From: Ampelomyces quisqualis
Taxonomy: Eukaryota > Ascomycota > Dothideomycetes > Pleosporales > Phaeosphaeriaceae
Direction: 5' to 3'
DNA length: 64,000 bases
Assembly: GCA_018398575.1 (NCBI GenBank)
Contig: JAGTXZ010000020.1
Coordinates: forward strand, 2,294,001-2,358,000
Positions 31,372 to 42,558 of the stretch are shown here, in pieces. Numbering within the stretch: the stretch's first letter is position 1; every line of letters begins with the position of its first letter. Position numbers and translations under genes: made by a program. Below the pieces are notes generated by a model. That model searched no databases. It was not told the origin of the DNA and was given only the letters and a program-made list of their open reading frames with translations.

Positions 31372-34215
31372 TCAAGTCGACATGGATGTCCCGTTGGCAT
31401 GCCCGTTGTATGAACCATTTGGCGGCTGCGGCGTACCAGAACCCTGTCGACTGCTACTGAAACTTGACTGAGCAGTCAGCCGAGCTTGCGATTGCGCCGC
31501 TACTTGAGCCTGCTGTCTGTCTATCATCATCTGCTGAGGATTGGCCGGCAAACCCCCAAAGGTAGTTGAAGAGGTAGAGGTCTGTGGAGTACCATACTGA
31601 GAGGGCCCGTAGTAAGTACTACGCATTTGGCCAACAGCCGGTGTGTTGTACCCTGGTCTGGCTCCCAATGTCGACTGCGACTGTGCAGGCGTAGCCTTCA
31701 GTGGTGTTGCAGCGCCTGCCGAAGAAGCCTGGCTGGCATTGTATAGTAGTGATGCATTCTGCGCCCGCGGCAAGTAACCGTTCTGGGCAGATTGTGTTGT
31801 GTATCGGTTTTGCGGTTGAGTCTGAGGTGTGGGAGCATGATACTGAGAAGCCACAGCGCTACCAAAGCTACTTGGCTGCGTCGAGCGCTGCGGATAGTAT
31901 TGACCCGAAGAAGTCTGTCCATAACTTGGTCTTGGTGTTTGTTGATTGTAGGTTTGTGTCGTCGAGTAGGTTCGTGATGAAGGGGCGTACGAAGCGCCGC
32001 CCGCCTGGTAACTATGTGATGGCCCGGACGGAGAACGTTGAGAAAGCATGGAAGAAGAGCGGTGGAGAGACTGCTGCTGCGGATAGAAAGATTGCGCCGA
32101 CTGCACTGGTCGAGCGCTTGATTGGTGTACGGATGTTGCAGGGCGGTTGTACTGACCACTTGCAGCGGGATAGTGAGAATGTGTTCCAGAACCGGTGCGG
32201 GCCAAAGTTGCGGGTGTAGAGGCAGGTACGGGTGCAGCCTTTGCAAGCCTTGAGAGAGCATCCTCTTCCAGTACACCCTTGTACTCTTTAGTGTCAAACA
32301 AGATGGTTCGGCTGATGTTGAGCTCCTCTAGCTGATCACCATTCAGCTTGGCGACAGCGTATGGCGGGAGCTGCGAGATCAGTAAAGTCAACTGTGACTT
32401 GAGGATCTGATAAACGTCGAACTCTTCAGTCGATGGGGTGGACGGGCTGCCGGCCAGCGAAGCTAGAGACGAGTTTTGCACAACGGGTGTGCGTGGATTA
32501 GTTGTCAACGACGAGTTGCGTATCCTTTGGTGCGAAGCCAGAGTCTCCAATAGCTCAGATATCTCCTGTAAAATTTCATCGGTACCTTTCTCTTCCTCAG
32601 TCCTCTCCTTAGGCTCGGATAGAATGTCCGTCTCGAGTGGGACGAAGTTGTCGACGGCTGCCCTGAAGCCCTCCTCTTCGTCGATGGCGCCGATGGCCCC
32701 TATCTCACTTGCGTCATCCGCTTGTAGAAGTTCCGGATCAATGGGAAATGTTCCCTGAAAGCGTTTCTCGCCAACTCTCTGCCACCATATCCGGTTTTTG
32801 GTCTCTTCTGGTATGATAGCGGAAGTATCGTCGCGGGTGGGTGCGAAACTCGAGTAAGCGCTGCGAAATAGCGCATCTTCTTTTGCTTGCTGCACAGCAA
32901 CAAGACTCGCTTCCGATGGCGGTTGCTGTGCTTCACCCATGCTAAGCGCTCGCTGTCTGCTCTTTTGTTTCGCGGTGGGTGATGATTGGTCCTTTGGCAT
33001 ATCAACACCAGCATAACCCAGCCAGAATCCAGCGGACAAGTTTTGATGCGCATACGACTGGGAGCCTTTGCGAATCAGCTTGGGCATTTCTGGAGGAGCA
33101 AACGTGATAGTGTGGCTTTTCCCAGTGGACGGCCGCGCTGCTTTGGGAGGGCTAATCTGCGGTAGATGGGCAGGCGCGCGGAAGACTTCTCCGATGGCCG
33201 TGACTTTCTTGATTTTGGAGTCTGCTTGGTCTGGAATCGGGTACACCTCGGTCGTGGACATGATGTTTGGCAAGGATGATTCTCGTAACGGGAGAGTGAC
33301 TTGGACCGACGTATCGAAGGTCGTGGATGCTGATCCTGAGGGCGCGACTTTCCGCGACTGCTGCAGGCTGGAGAAAAGCTGCTTTGGGATCTGGTTAGCC
33401 GATCCGAAGAGTGTGAGGACTGTCCGACTCTGCGGTGTTTCTTGTTCCTCTTCCTTGATTGGGACCGGTGTGTTGTCTTCTTTCGATACATGCTCCTCAT
33501 TGTCGCCTTCCAGTTGTTGGGTCTGCAACTGGGTGTTCCGCGCGCTTTCTCTGTCTACCAGGCTTTGGGTAACTCTACGAAAGGCCAGTACTTTGGCTTG
33601 CAGGGTTGTCTCCTGAGGAGAGTTCGATCCGTTCGATGAGTCCTCTGCAGCGCTCGCTGCCAGTAACTCCGTGGTAACATGTTCCACATCCTTTTGTAGC
33701 GTCTGCAGGGAGTTGTATGAGCCGTCTTCTATTCGGCTAGCGATGGTTGCAGAGCCAGTGGGTGGTGTCAACCTGGCGCGTTTGGAGCCGGCCTCACCGG
33801 ACGAGCTTCGCGTTATCGCCGAAGGGATGGTGTAAGCCAATATTGAAGGCTGTGTGTCATAACTGATGCATTGTCAGCAAATGCGCGGTGGGGGCATGCG
33901 AAGCACGAAGTGTGGAGCGGGCAGTGCATTGCCAGTGCATCGCTCGATGGCGATGCACATGGAGGAAGGAGCAGACAGTGAGCAAGCGACACAGGCGCTT
34001 CGATTGGCATCGTCTTACTTCTTCAACAAGGAGAGTATGTCCCCTAGAACCATTTGCAGCGAGTAGGCGCTCCCTCTCGCCGACTGCCCTTGCACAGAGA
34101 CAGACGCGCCGTTGGGGGCAATCGAGTTGGTCGCGACATGTTTTCGCTTTGCCGGAGAGGGCGATTTGGGCACGGGCGGAAGTGTTGGCGGGGCCAGGGT
34201 GCCGTTGGCGGACAT
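31372..34215 (-). CDS. Conserved Gln/Ser-rich protein of unknown function
   Basis: Two exons on the minus strand, 34215-34019 and 33862-31372, joined across a 156-nt intron; 895 residues. The N-terminus has short ordered-looking blocks (SAYSLQMVLGDILSLLKNYDTQPSIL, a GSKRARL basic patch and a helical stretch LQTLQKDVEHVTTELLAAS). The middle has NLSAGFWLGYAGVDMP, KEDALFRSAYSSFAPTRDD and EETKNRIWWQRVGEKRF, then a predicted helical region EILQEISELLETLASHQR and ILKSQLTLLISQLPPYAVAKLNGDQLEELNISRT. The last about 270 residues are low-complexity Ser/Gln/Tyr/Pro. The pattern (basic patches, Q-rich tail) resembles nuclear transcription or chromatin proteins, but I do not recognise the family and give no function. 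It shares a 413-bp divergent promoter with the next gene. Confidence 0.7.
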
Positions 34216-34628
34216 GGTGATGGTGAAGCGTGCAAGCGAAGAACGCGCTCTGAGCGGCCGGACGTGGTTGCTAGGCTGGCTGTCTGCTTCACCAGCATGC
34301 CTCTTTGGCGACAGGGGGACGGTCGGCAGTGCAGCTGGGCAGAGGCGTCTCGAACACGTGATGGGCTGGGAATTGCGCGCCAAATGCGGTAGAAGTGTGT
34401 CGGCGCGCGATGGAGTGAATGTGCAGGTCGGGGGTGCTCTGGGAAAAGGCTCAGCGATGAATGCAACGCGAGGGCGCCAAGACGATCGCCCGCAGTCGCT
34501 GTCGCGTATGTATGTCGCGCCCGATTGGGCTAGCCGTAAGAAACTCTCGCTAGCGTCCGCGATAAATTACACCCCAGCTATCATGGCTTTTTTGGCTGTC
34601 GCTCACGGTCCCACTTCCATGTCGATGA
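34216..34628. promoter_or_regulatory. Divergent promoter region
   Basis: 413 bp between head-to-head start codons at 34215 (minus) and 34629 (plus); both promoters and leaders must lie here or overlap the transcribed parts. Overlapping frames in this interval are mostly the leader of the minus-strand gene. No specific factor site can be supported. Confidence 0.45.
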
Positions 34629-37600
34629 ATGCCACTGAAACTTTTCCTGGCAGCCCCAGGCAGCCCAAACCGTCTCTGCCGCCATTCCACTCTCAGGGCT
34701 CGTCAGTTATGCTCGCTAGGGCACACGCGATATCACCCCGGCTGGGAACGTGTACGTCGGGCATCGAACTGCATCGCCGAGCACCCGCGATCCGATGACA
34801 GCCAGACATGCGGTAGCCGGCGCCGATGGTACTCCAACATCAGAACGGCCGGTTCAGATCTTTGCGAAGCTCCCCCAGCCACCTCTGATGCTGTCGACTC
34901 GAGTGCAACCCCAGCAGTCACGGAGACCCTGGTTACCAGCCCGCAGCGATCGAAACACGGCCCCAAGCATCAATTCTGCGCACAACGTGGCAGCACGAAG
35001 AGTAGGAGACTGCAACACAGTCCCGAGCACCAATTCCACGCACAACACGGCAGCATGAAGAGGAAGAGGCTGCGTTTGAGCCGTCCGGCATTGGTACTCA
35101 ATTCCATACAATCCTCAGCGTACGAAATGTATTCGAACCCAAGATCGGCCAAGATCGACCTGTCCTATACAAGTGCACGTTGGCACAAGAAAGATCGACA
35201 TCGCACGCGCAAGCTCATACCCTCTTCGCCTGGAGTAATGCGTGATTTGTACCCGCAGCCGGTGCTGCTTCACACGATCCTGGCTCGATACATGTATCAT
35301 CATACCAACCCGCATCTCACGGACTCGGAATTTGTCTTTACACCGCAAGAAAAAGTTCTATTACACCAGAAAGGCTTCACCTCGGCTAGTGTTGAAGTTT
35401 GGGCAACTTCCCTGGTAGAACGTAGGTCTCGCGCGGCTGTGACTTTCCTTGAACACGATCAAGAGACTCCGCCCCTCTTCGTTATCTCATTACTTCTACG
35501 ACGCCAGCACATCGGAGCCTTTGCACTCGGGACTATTTTGAGGCACATTGACAGACGCACGAGAACAGAGGCATTTAGCTGGTCTACCCTTCGGATTCTT
35601 TCCATACGCCTACTCCGTCATGCCCGCAAGGTCTGGCCAGAGTCGACGACCTGGGTTGCATCACTGTTCGCAACACAAGCAAGCCTACTGTTTGAAAAAG
35701 ACCGTCTCAGCCGGGCTTCGCCTCGCTTACTCTCCGACGTCACCAATTTCTCGAACAGGATACTGCTCCTTTTATCCTTGCCTGCAACCATACATCCCGT
35801 ATTCGCAGCAACCAACCAAGAAAGGGCCCAATTTCATGTCCTGGAGTTCATGGCCAGTCGTTCACCCGCAATTACAGTCACTAGGACAGGATTTCGCGCC
35901 ATCTCCCGCACGCAACTCGCACACCCCAAAACGACAAAGGAAAAGGAGTGGGCTGAGATTAAGGGAGCCTCTTGGCCGCCTTGGAAGGAAAACAGAACAG
36001 CTATGGACGAAGATAAGGGATATGAGTTTGGTGCTTCACGAGCCTCGAAGATTATCCATCGAATGTACGAAGCTGGATATCGAGGCCACATATGGGAAGA
36101 GCTAGTAGAAGTGTACGCGGGTTGGGACACAGACTTCAGTCCCACTATACAGACTCGTACCTCGCTACCGTACGTTTCTTCGCCTGCTCGAAACAGGAGG
36201 TTTCTCGCCGCGCTTGTGTGGGCTGGTAGGGTGAGGGCGACCAGAACTCGACGGGAATCCTGGGCCTGTTTCCTTGCATATGAGATGTCAGGTGCACTTG
36301 TTAGCGAACATGTCTATCTTGCCATGTTTGAAAAACTTTATCACACGACGCTGAAGCGATCCAGAAGAAAGGAGACCAAGGCAGACTTAGATGAAGTCCT
36401 TGAGCCAGATGGATGTCTGAATGAAGCGGAGGACTTCCTACTGCCAGGCGATATGAAGGAGGTGCTCCCCGATCCTACATCACCCTTGCACTACGTTTAC
36501 CTGAGTGAACCCACCCCGACTATCAAGGAATTGTACCATCGCATGCACAAGCAAAATATGCGTCCATCCGGCCGCCTCCTGGCTTTTCTTTTGGAGGCTT
36601 CTCCGAGCTTCGAAACATGCATCGATGTACTGGAGACATCCAAAGGGGGCCTTAACAGCGGCATAGGTCGCTTGTTTTTGGGACTGCATAACGATGATGG
36701 CTGCATCCCTAACGTACCTGAATATCTCCTGGCAGCGTTCATCAAGTGCCTTTGCCGATTCGGTCATCTCGTTCGACCGCCAGGCGATGCACCGCTATTT
36801 CTTCCTCCAGATCATCACGCTTATTTGATAAGGCGCGATAGGCAATATCTGTTGGAATACGCTTATGCCCTCCTCCGTCGGTACTTGCCGCAGGATCAGT
36901 CCGCATGGATTGCCTATATGGACAAAGTGGCTCGTAGTAACATAGTGTCTACTGACTACAATGATCCGGAGCTCACAACAAGGAGCAGAGGCAACTTTCA
37001 GTACAACGTTGTCTGCAGACTGGTTGACTTGATGGAGGAGACTGATATTGAAGTGGGTTCGGAGGCATTCCGGATCGCGTGTACAACAACCATGTACGCA
37101 ACACAAGCAGCTATTCAGAAAGGCGAACCCAATGAGGACACACGACACATACTCGCCACAGGGCCGATTCGACTGCGCCGAATGTTTTACAACCTAGTGG
37201 GAGCCAGCATGACGCCCCTACCCGCCAATGTCTCTTCCCCCCAGACCAATTCGAACAGTATCCCGGCACACATTCCCAGTCCTGCGGAATTGCACATTTT
37301 CGTGCGTGCTCTTGGGACACTTCGTGACTACGAAGGCTTGTACTCGTTCTCAAGGTGGCTTACCGATCACCATAGCGAAGTCGATGCGCGGAGCAAGGCT
37401 CAACATTCCGGCAACAAACTGCTCTTCAGGACACTTGTAGCGCTCAGGGCGGCAATGACCGGTCATCTCGAGGATGGAAGCCGTCAGAGCAACAGAGCAC
37501 CGGATGAGCTTGTGCAGCTAGTCAAAGATCAAATCGAAAGTGTAGAGGAATGGGGTGGTTGGCCGAGCCAGGAGTATGTGGATCTTTACGTCAAGGGTGG

Positions 37601-37637
37601 TTTGAAGAGTGGTATGCCGCATGTTGGAGGAAGGTAA
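34629..37637 (+). CDS. Large probable mitochondrial helical-repeat (PPR-like) protein
   Basis: Intronless, 1002 residues. The N-terminus is rich in Arg/Leu/Ser with almost no acidic residues in the first 55 positions (MPLKLFLAAPGSPNRLCRHS), a typical mitochondrial presequence. The body is alpha-helical: long stretches of paired amphipathic helices (for example FVISLLLRRQHIGAFALGTILRHI, ASKIIHRMYEAGYRGHIWEELVEVYAGW, LYHRMHKQNMRPSGRLLAFLLEASPSFETCIDVLE, ELHIFVRALGTLRDYEGLYSFSRWLTDHH) reminiscent of degenerate pentatricopeptide repeats. Family knowledge: fungal PPR-like proteins act in mitochondrial RNA maturation or translation. The specific role is unknown. A 60-bp direct repeat lies in the N-terminal, non-conserved part. 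Confidence 0.6.
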   Translation: MPLKLFLAAPGSPNRLCRHSTLRARQLCSLGHTRYHPGWERVRRASNCIAEHPRSDDSQTCGSRRRWYSNIRTAGSDLCEAPPATSDAVDSSATPAVTETLVTSPQRSKHGPKHQFCAQRGSTKSRRLQHSPEHQFHAQHGSMKRKRLRLSRPALVLNSIQSSAYEMYSNPRSAKIDLSYTSARWHKKDRHRTRKLIPSSPGVMRDLYPQPVLLHTILARYMYHHTNPHLTDSEFVFTPQEKVLLHQKGFTSASVEVWATSLVERRSRAAVTFLEHDQETPPLFVISLLLRRQHIGAFALGTILRHIDRRTRTEAFSWSTLRILSIRLLRHARKVWPESTTWVASLFATQASLLFEKDRLSRASPRLLSDVTNFSNRILLLLSLPATIHPVFAATNQERAQFHVLEFMASRSPAITVTRTGFRAISRTQLAHPKTTKEKEWAEIKGASWPPWKENRTAMDEDKGYEFGASRASKIIHRMYEAGYRGHIWEELVEVYAGWDTDFSPTIQTRTSLPYVSSPARNRRFLAALVWAGRVRATRTRRESWACFLAYEMSGALVSEHVYLAMFEKLYHTTLKRSRRKETKADLDEVLEPDGCLNEAEDFLLPGDMKEVLPDPTSPLHYVYLSEPTPTIKELYHRMHKQNMRPSGRLLAFLLEASPSFETCIDVLETSKGGLNSGIGRLFLGLHNDDGCIPNVPEYLLAAFIKCLCRFGHLVRPPGDAPLFLPPDHHAYLIRRDRQYLLEYAYALLRRYLPQDQSAWIAYMDKVARSNIVSTDYNDPELTTRSRGNFQYNVVCRLVDLMEETDIEVGSEAFRIACTTTMYATQAAIQKGEPNEDTRHILATGPIRLRRMFYNLVGASMTPLPANVSSPQTNSNSIPAHIPSPAELHIFVRALGTLRDYEGLYSFSRWLTDHHSEVDARSKAQHSGNKLLFRTLVALRAAMTGHLEDGSRQSNRAPDELVQLVKDQIESVEEWGGWPSQEYVDLYVKGGLKSGMPHVGGR
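34954..35073 (+). repeat. 60-bp tandem duplication inside coding sequence
   Basis: Two adjacent 60-bp units (34954-35013 and 35014-35073), about four fifths identical, encode related 20-residue basic segments sharing KHQF/EHQF, CAQ/HAQ and GSxKxRRL/KRKRL. They lie between the presequence and the helical body of the mitochondrial-type protein, outside any recognisable fold. Confidence 0.8.
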
Positions 37638-37764
37638 ATATGATATCAATAGTTCATTCTAACAAGCTCATAATTGACCCGTCAATAAGTTCTATATTCT
37701 GACCCATGGACTTTATTCCTAGATGCGGACCCCACCAACACCTTCTAAATCCCCCACAATCCTC

Positions 37765-39536
37765 TCACGTTGTCAGTCTAAAAGTCGGATGATCGTCTCC
37801 CAAATTATCCGCATCCACCTCCTGCAGCCTCCAATCCCTGTCTCCTCTCTCCCTAGCGCGATTCTCCTTCTTCACGAGGACAAACAGCGCCGTACACGCC
37901 GCACCACAGATCCACAACATGCCCAGACTCACCCCATACCCCGTCCGATACGTAGGCGCCTCGCTCCCTAGAAACACATTCGACGCGACTATGCCACCGA
38001 CATTACCAAAACCAACCTGCATGGCACTCGAAACGCTGCGCTTGTAGTGCCCAGACACGAGGTTGGACATCCACGCCAGCACGACGGGCTGCGTGATGTA
38101 TCCGCCCGGCACGATGAGGAACAAGGCGAAGTACTTGAGGCCAGCGGATAAGTGGGCTTGGGCGAGGAGCATGATGTATCCGACTGATGCGATGACGAGG
38201 CCGGAGATGCAGAACCAGTAGCGGTGGCGCATGCGGTCGGTGAGGTATGCTGCCATGATGGCTGTGACGGTTGCGACGATGAAGATGGGGATCGAGCGGA
38301 CTTGTGCGACGGAGGAGGTGTAGCCTAGTTCTTTGATGATGGTGGGGATGAAGAAGGAGCCTGCGTTGCCGGTGTTTACGATGCCTGTGTGGGTTTAGTA
38401 ATTGGTGATGGGGAGGGGGTGAAGGGGGGTGGGGGTAAGTTGGACGTACCGAAATACGCAGCAGTTCCGAGGTAAATCTTTGGGTCGGAGAAGATTCTCT
38501 TCGCGGCTCGCTTGTCCAGGCGATTCATTACTGCGTCGCCTGTGTCGGCGCTTAGGCGTGCGATGAGGAGGGCTCGTTCTTCGTCGTTCAGAAAGCTCGC
38601 TGTCTCTGGCCAGTCGACCAGCCAGAACTTTGTTACGAGTCCAAGACCAACAGTAACGACTCCTTCGATTATCAGGATCCAGCGCCAGCCTCTGTTAGAT
38701 GGTTGGCTTCGTTAGTGGAGGCTTGCCTAAGGGCGGGAGGTGTGCAAGTACCTATAGCTGCCGATGCCATCCATTTTGGCGATGGCGAAAGCGAGGAGCT
38801 GCTGTGAGTTATTGTAGTGCATTTTGGAGGTGGAATATGTATACGCACGCCACCAAAGGCTCCGGCGATGATACTAGCTGTGAAGAAGAGTGTAAGACGC
38901 CATTGGAGCTCGAAGCGTTTGTAGTACATTGAGATGAGGTAGACACAACCTGTCTTTGTTAACTCGGGGTGTAGATTGGAAGACTACCAACATACCAGGA
39001 AACAGGCCTGCTTCAAACAATCCAAGCAAAACACGCATGGCTACAAGTCCACCGAAAGTATTTACTAGGCCCATACCTATTGTTGAGATGCCTGTTCGTG
39101 GTTAGCATTGTGGTAAATGAAAGGGGATGTCCAACCCACCCCAAAGCACCATGATTAACGATAACCATGTTGACGGCGCGAGCTTCTTCAGAACCAAGTT
39201 GGAGGGTATTTCGAACAAGATGTATGGAATGAAGAAGACGACAAGAGCAATGTTGTAGCGGCCGGCGTTTGGCCCTTCCATATCAAGATCGCCAGTCATG
39301 CCTTGGATCTTCGCGTTGCCTGCAAAGCGATCAGTGATGTTACGTAGCTATAGTTTGCATGAAGGTTTACCGATATTGGTCCTGTCGAGGAAGGCGAGCA
39401 GAAAGAGAACAAACAGAGGTGGTAAGACGCGAAGGTCCAACTTGCGCAACAGCTTCTTCTCCGCCACAGTGTCGATGTTCAGTCCATGGGTGTCATTGAT
39501 GACTTCAAGCTTCTCATCAGGCGGATTGTTCTCCAT
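37765..39536 (-). CDS. MFS permease, anion:cation symporter (Dal5/TNA1-like)
   Basis: Seven exons on the minus strand: 39536-39371, 39319-39140, 39091-38996, 38949-38849, 38801-38752, 38691-38450, 38384-37765; 484 residues. The order is a hydrophilic N-terminus, KLDLRVLPPLFVLFLLAFLDRTNIGNAKIQGM (TM1, ACS-family hallmark), NIALVVFFIPYILFEIPSNLVLKKLAPSTW, RVLLGLFEAGLFPGCVYLISMYYKRFELQWR, a central loop with a GWRWILIIEG motif, and six more helices. Family knowledge: these permeases import allantoate, nicotinate, pantothenate, phthalate or similar carboxylates with protons; the substrate cannot be told. All six introns have GT-AG ends and 46-65 nt. It is flanked by unrelated genes, so there is no catabolic cluster context. 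Confidence 0.88.
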
Positions 39537-41112
39537 CGTTCAAGGGTGTCGCACTCTTGATATCCGATGGTTTGGTCAGATGTGCAGGTCGGACAAGTTA
39601 ACGGATGTATTGATAGCTAAGGATAGCCTTAGCATTATTCTTAAACAGCGTTAATAACAAAATGACAAGGTAGCAGAAAAGTTGGCTGGAGAGGAGAGAC
39701 TACTACTACTACTACTGAGGCGGTCCGCACTTAAAGAAGCCGACTTTCCCATCCCACGGGGCTAAGTCGTATATGTTCTCTTTTTTGATCGATGAGGGGA
39801 CAGCAGAAGGATCATTCATTCAGACCAATCAGCAGTCAGCTCACTGGAAAATTTCCCCGAAGTGAAGGCGTTTGCGGGGAAGCTAAACCTGGGAACGTGG
39901 AATTATCCCGCACGTGTTCCGCTATCAACAATGGGTAAGTTTCGTGGTCGACCATCGCATTTGAATCGCAAGAGACCGGAATGGGGTGAGAAGCTGAAAA
40001 GGGGGGTTGGCGACTGGGTTGATAAGGTGACGAGCAAGGTCAAGGAGAGTGACTTCGAGTGATGCCGGGCGAAAGAGTTTACAGGACGTAAGCAGAGAAA
40101 CGCAGCATTTCGGTTCTAGATACGAACACACTGCATGGGTCTTGGTTTCCGGCACTCAGCATCCTCGTTCAGAAAGGTTGCTTGCAGCGTGTTCATGCAT
40201 TGTGGACCAAGCAGCATCAATCTACTGCTCAGTAAGCTGCATGGCAATGTCACGTTACATGTTCCATCGAGCACAATACATGCTGACTGGTTTTAGTGGC
40301 TGTGAAAGGATAGATATAGGGAGATATGTACCTTGGGGAGATGGATTACATCGAAGGACGCTGCTCGTACCGTCAGACTCCGGAATGATAGGCGAAGGGT
40401 AGGTTTTTGATGTGCTGAACAGACCTTGAGAGCTCCGTGCCATACTATCAAACCATGATTGAAGTTACTTTTCGTCATGAAGGTAGACGGGCTGCCCCAG
40501 ACTATCACTTTTCGCATGGCCGGCCGACCACGAATCATCACTAGACCTGGCGGTGCTGCTCCTTTCATGAGAATTGGTGTTGTGTAGTGTACCATAGAGC
40601 ATATACTGCATTGCAATGCAATCTTCACGTGTCGTGTATGCAATAAGCGTGATGATTGCGGACACATTCCAGATCGGGCTTGAGGTTTGAAACAGGAATC
40701 TATTACCCGATGTTGACATCAAAGTGGACGAGTGAGGCAGAGAGAAGGCCCGATGAATGGCTGTGGAGAGGCGACCGGCGAATCAGACCCCGCCTAAGCT
40801 AGGGCAGACCCTGCGTCAAGTCAGCGGTCGAACGTTGATATATGGTGGGCGACAATAAGGCGACAACTGCTACAATTGGCATACGCGAATTTACGTAGTT
40901 TCAAAAAGTGTTTGATCGACTTGGAGCTGGAACAATTGTCGTCCAGGTCCCTTGTGCGCGTGATCGTGATAGATCGTCCCTGCGTTCTTTGAGAACCCCG
41001 ACGTCATACCCAACGACCACGACCACTTGCGGTACCACAACAAGGGGCTCGACTTTCTCCCAACGTCTGCATCCACAAGAAAGGATCAGCTATCACGAAT
41101 ACAATACCCACG
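39537..41112. other. Intergenic region, MFS-uncharacterised gene
   Basis: 1.58 kb. Contains five TAC units in a row (39701-39715). An ATG at 39931 opens a 43-codon frame to 40062 encoding a basic, amphipathic peptide (MGKFRGRPSHLNRKRPEWGE then LKRGVGDWVDKVTSKVKES); it could be a small gene or leader but nothing confirms it. Otherwise AT/GC-balanced sequence without RNA genes or mobile elements that I can see. Confidence 0.4.
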
Positions 41113-42023
41113 ATGACGACCAATCCGCCCACGCTGATCGATCTGCCGCCCCCACCTTCGGATCCGGGCACACCTGGTGATGCCCCGTAAGGCCAAATCT
41201 TCCCCGCGCGAGTGTCTAAAGAAGTGGCTGACCACCATAATGTAGTGGAACGCCCAACTCGGCCACCACGTCCATGTCAGAGCTCTCAACCGTCGCCATC
41301 AAAGACGGCCATCGCGGTCACTTCCCCCACCAGCGCAACCCCGCCGAAGCTGAGCGAGCCGATCGCATTTCTCGCCTGGCGGGCCTCGAGAGAGTTGCCG
41401 TCAGCGGTCGCAACCCTCATGGCCTCGCTCCAGGTAGTGCAAACAACCCACCTCCAGGATATTTCGACTCGAACAACCAGCCTCAAATCTTCCGCGAGCG
41501 TAGCACTGTTGGTAGCGCCAGCGCGACAGGCTCGGTTGGAGGTCGCACCACTTGGGCAAGTGGCAGCGATGTGTACGACCCCGACCGGATGAGCGAAGAC
41601 CAGGACGTGGAGACTTCAAGCATGGGCGGCTTCAGTGACGAGGCAGCTTCTCTTGTTGGCTTTGGTGAAGGTGCTAGGACGCCCGCGCGGCAACAAAGCC
41701 AGATTGGCAGCCCTGCCATTGGTAAGGCAAGTGCTGTGCCAGGCTATTTGAAGGAGCAAGCACCACCAAGCTCCATGACAAGCGTAAGTGTTCCTTCAGG
41801 CGCTGGCACGATGCAGACTACGTCCTCCACGGATAGACAAGACCCGCGCATGGTGAATGGAATGACTTATGATGAGGGCGTCGTGGACACGACTCAGCGT
41901 GGAGCAATGACCGGACACGCACCAGGAAGGGCCTCCACAACGGAGCAAAATGTTCGTGAGCACATGAGGCAGCGCCAGGCTAGTCAAGATGCCATGGACT
42001 ATGAGAAGCAGCAGGAAAATTAG
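41113..42023 (+). CDS. Uncharacterised conserved Ser/Gly-rich fungal protein
   Basis: Two exons, 41113-41186 and 41246-42023; 283 residues. It starts MTTNPPTLIDLPPPPSDPGT, continues with GTPNSATTSMSELSTVAIKDGHRGHFPHQ and a likely helical NPAEAERADRISRLAGLERVA, and then turns into low-complexity Ser/Gly/Ala/Gln sequence with acidic patches (DPDRMSEDQDVETSSMGGFSDEAASLVGFGEGA). No transmembrane segment, signal peptide or catalytic motif. The intron ends in TAATGTAG and splicing restores one frame, supporting a real gene. No function can be assigned from sequence. Confidence 0.6.
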
Positions 42024-42558
42024 GGACGACCCGACTGCGGTCGCATGCTACCCTCCGCGGGTGGCGTCGAGGGTGGAATTTCGACGGCCAGAGATTATTT
42101 CAAGCTTCATACTTCCCCGAAAAGGTAGCTGGCCTCGACAAGAGGCCAGAGTGATATTTTCTTGCGATGGCACGAATGTACCATGATTTCACAGAATGCG
42201 TAGACCCGAGTGATTTCAGTAACTTTGATCGCACACAATTCTTTGCACCTGGCCATGCAAATGAATCCTAGATAGTGCTGCGTGTTGTGGGAAGGCTGAT
42301 AGCCTGGTAGTATAGAGCCCTCTTAGCCCACACAACAGATTAGAAAGCGTATCATGAAAAATCACACGGACCCGACTTGCTGCCCAAAGATGCGCGGTTG
42401 CAGCTGCACCATGCATCTTAGGCTCGACGGCAGCGCCAAGCTGTTTGCGGCTAGCGCAGTTTCCACTTGTAAGCGAGCCACAGACTCCAAATTCCCGTTC
42501 GTGGAGAGGCAGCCACCACGAACACCATCCGGACAATTCGACACTCACAACCGTCGCA
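42024..42558. promoter_or_regulatory. Upstream region of RPL29
   Basis: 535 bp between the uncharacterised gene and the RPL29 start; the only candidate for the ribosomal-protein promoter. Polypyrimidine and AGCC-type elements are present but I cannot assign a specific factor. Several shadow frames on both strands have no domain. Confidence 0.4.

Noticed and set aside
39701..39715. TAC microsatellite as a regulatory repeat
   Set aside because: Only five units; ordinary simple-sequence repeat without evidence of function.
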